From Cyanobacteria bacterium M_surface_7_m2_040 (lineage in GTDB: Bacteria; Cyanobacteriota; Cyanobacteriia; PCC-6307; Cyanobiaceae), in NCBI GenBank assembly GCA_016882555.1, contig VGPQ01000062.1:1-7347 (forward strand): a DNA stretch of 7,347 nt. The letters are read 5' to 3'. A program made the position numbers and the translations under genes. The stretch's first letter is position 1; the number at the start of each line of letters is the position of its first letter. Below the pieces are notes generated by a model. That model ran no database searches and had not been told where the DNA came from. It saw nothing but the letters and a program-made list of their open reading frames with translations. Shown one piece after another: positions 6,247-7,347 of this stretch.

Positions 6247-6319
6247 TCGTGCCCTCCCGTCTCTGCGCTCCTGTTGGACGTACAGCCCTGTCTTCTCAAC
6301 GTTCGTTTCTGTTATCCCT

Positions 6320-7135
6320 GTGATCCGCCCCGACGCACCGGTATTGCTCGAGATCCGTGACCTGCACGCCGCTGTCGACGGGCAGCCGATTCTCAAGGGC
6401 GTCAATCTCACCATCCGAGGCGGTGAGATCCATGCGGTGATGGGTCGCAATGGCAGCGGCAAAAGCACGCTGTCCAAGGTGTTGGCCGGTCATCCCGCCT
6501 ACAGCGTCACCGCGGGCTCCGTTCAATACCAGGGCGAAGACCTGCTGGCGCTTGAGCCGGAACAGCGTGCCCGTGCTGGATTGTTTCTCGGATTCCAGTA
6601 CCCGGTGGAAATTCCGGGGGTCAGCAATCTCGAGTTCCTGCGGGTCGCCACCAATGGCCGTCGCGCTCAGCGCGGTGAGGAGGAATTGGACACCTTTGCG
6701 TTTGAAGACCTGGTGCGGGAGCGTCTGGCCTTGGTGCAGATGGATCCGGCTTTTCTTGACCGTTCGGTGAACGAGGGCTTCAGCGGTGGAGAAAAGAAGC
6801 GCAATGAGATCCTGCAGATGGCTCTGCTCGAGCCGCTCGTGGCGATTCTCGATGAAACCGATTCAGGCCTCGACATCGATGCCCTGCGCATCGTTGCTGC
6901 AGGGGTCAACCACCTGGCTGGGCCCGACAATGCCACCCTCTTGATCACCCACTACCAGCGCCTGCTGGACCTGATCAAGCCCGATTACGTGCATGTGATG
7001 GCTGCAGGGCGGATTTTGCGCAGCGGGGCTGCCGATCTGGCCCTTGAGCTTGAGCGCACTGGTTATGACTGGGTGGATCAGGAGCTGGCCAGGCTTGGTC
7101 TCGCCGAGCAACCAGCGTTGGCTGAGGTGCCCTGA
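6320..7135 (+). CDS. sufC: Fe-S cluster assembly ATPase SufC
   Basis: SufC is the ABC-type ATPase of the SufBC2D complex; its ATP-driven dimerisation changes the SufB-SufD interface during cluster building. The 271-aa product shows all ABC elements: Walker [10 protein letters not shown] at 42-50, Q-loop glutamine Q93 in [10 protein letters not shown], signature FSGGEKKR from 154, Walker B with [10 protein letters not shown] (D178, E179, D-loop D185) and switch histidine H211 in [18 protein letters not shown] and [11 protein letters not shown] are typical SufC wording, separating it from transport ATPases. Start: GTG 6320 gives [15 protein letters not shown]. No ATG lies between the sufB stop and this point, and no Shine-Dalgarno sequence is visible; TTG at 6344 is a weaker alternative. 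The frame stays open back into the 3' end of sufB, but that extension is not family-like. The stop overlaps the sufD start (TGATG). Confidence 0.95.
   Translation: MIRPDAPVLLEIRDLHAAVDGQPILKGVNLTIRGGEIHAVMGRNGSGKSTLSKVLAGHPAYSVTAGSVQYQGEDLLALEPEQRARAGLFLGFQYPVEIPGVSNLEFLRVATNGRRAQRGEEELDTFAFEDLVRERLALVQMDPAFLDRSVNEGFSGGEKKRNEILQMALLEPLVAILDETDSGLDIDALRIVAAGVNHLAGPDNATLLITHYQRLLDLIKPDYVHVMAAGRILRSGAADLALELERTGYDWVDQELARLGLAEQPALAEVP
7124..7129 (+). promoter_or_regulatory. Ribosome binding site of sufD inside sufC
   Basis: GAGGTG lies 5 nt before ATG 7135, within the last sufC codons. With the TGATG stop/start overlap it points to coupled translation of sufC and sufD. Confidence 0.6.
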
Positions 7136-7347
7136 TGGTTGCTGCGCCGCTCTCCCCCCAGCAGATCAGCGCTGCCACCGCAACCGTGGCGGCCTGGGAA
7201 GCCCTGGCCTCCTCGCCCCTGCCATCGCGGCGGCAGGAAGACTGGCGTTTCACCGATGCCTCTCGACTGGCCGCGATCGAGCCCCACTGCTGGACAGGAC
7301 CTGATCCGTTTGCGGGCTTGGTCTTGCCTCCGGGGGTGAGCCGCCTC
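7135..7347 (+). CDS. sufD: Fe-S cluster assembly protein SufD, N-terminal part
   Basis: SufD is the partner of SufB in the SufBC2D scaffold complex and is needed for iron entry and complex stability. Only the first 71 residues are present, because the window ends inside the gene. I translated them by hand: [20 protein letters not shown] and onward. The stretch SRRQEDWRFTDASRL at about residues 31-45 matches the conserved SufD N-terminal pattern (E/D-W-R-[FY]-T-D). The ATG overlaps the sufC stop by one base and has a GAGGTG ribosome site, so the start is well supported. Position directly after sufC fits the usual cyanobacterial order sufB-sufC-sufD-sufS; sufS is not seen here but would be expected next. 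Confidence 0.92.
   Translation, partial: MVAAPLSPQQISAATATVAAWEALASSPLPSRRQEDWRFTDASRLAAIEPHCWTGPDPFAGLVLPPGVSRL

Noticed and set aside
6191..6319. N-terminal extension of SufC from an ATG inside sufB
   Set aside because: The extension is not SufC-like and would overlap sufB in another frame. GTG 6320 gives a sensible N-terminus.
1..7347. CRISPR array, tRNA, rRNA, insertion sequence or phage genes
   Set aside because: I saw no regularly spaced repeats, RNA gene structures, transposase motifs or phage-like genes. The window is filled by ordinary chromosomal genes.

Overview
The window looks like chromosomal DNA of a high-GC picocyanobacterium of the Synechococcus/Cyanobium type. It has a phycobilisome rod-core linker next to a CpcS/CpeS-type bilin lyase, a cyanobacterial SufR repressor, a ferredoxin:thioredoxin reductase catalytic chain and the start of a sufBCD operon. 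GC content by eye is about 70% in most of the window, with an AT-richer stretch inside sufB. The lineage is inferred from gene content and protein resemblance, not from a database search.

Left part, minus strand (1-2199): a lyase gene (cpcS/cpeS family) is followed by the rod-core linker cpcG. cpcG ends at a clear rho-independent terminator (645-675). Beyond it, still on the minus strand, is a DUF4912 protein with a short Rho-N-like N-terminal region; its C-terminus is cut by the window edge. Lyase and linker together serve antenna assembly: one attaches the chromophore, the other joins phycocyanin rods to the allophycocyanin core.

Middle (2227-3535): a ten-helix EamA/DMT-family transporter runs on the plus strand, only 27 bp from the lyase start. 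Its last 59 bp overlap a convergent small gene of unknown function. That small gene starts 7 bp after the sufR stop codon, so it is probably co-transcribed with sufR.

Right part (3543-7347): sufR (minus) diverges from ftrC-sufB-sufC-sufD (plus). The 212-bp divergent region holds a perfect 16-bp palindrome with an AAC-N6-GTT core, a good candidate for the SufR operator. SufB, SufC and SufD form the scaffold and ATPase complex that builds Fe-S clusters. FtrC, itself a 4Fe-4S enzyme, passes electrons from ferredoxin to thioredoxin, and here it is the first gene of the operon. sufD is cut at the right edge, and a sufS gene would be expected beyond it.

I did not find a convincing undescribed system. 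The points most worth a second look are the candidate SufR site, the placement of ftrC at the head of the suf operon, the small unknown gene linked to sufR, its overprinted proline-rich tail, and the base-composition mosaic inside sufB.
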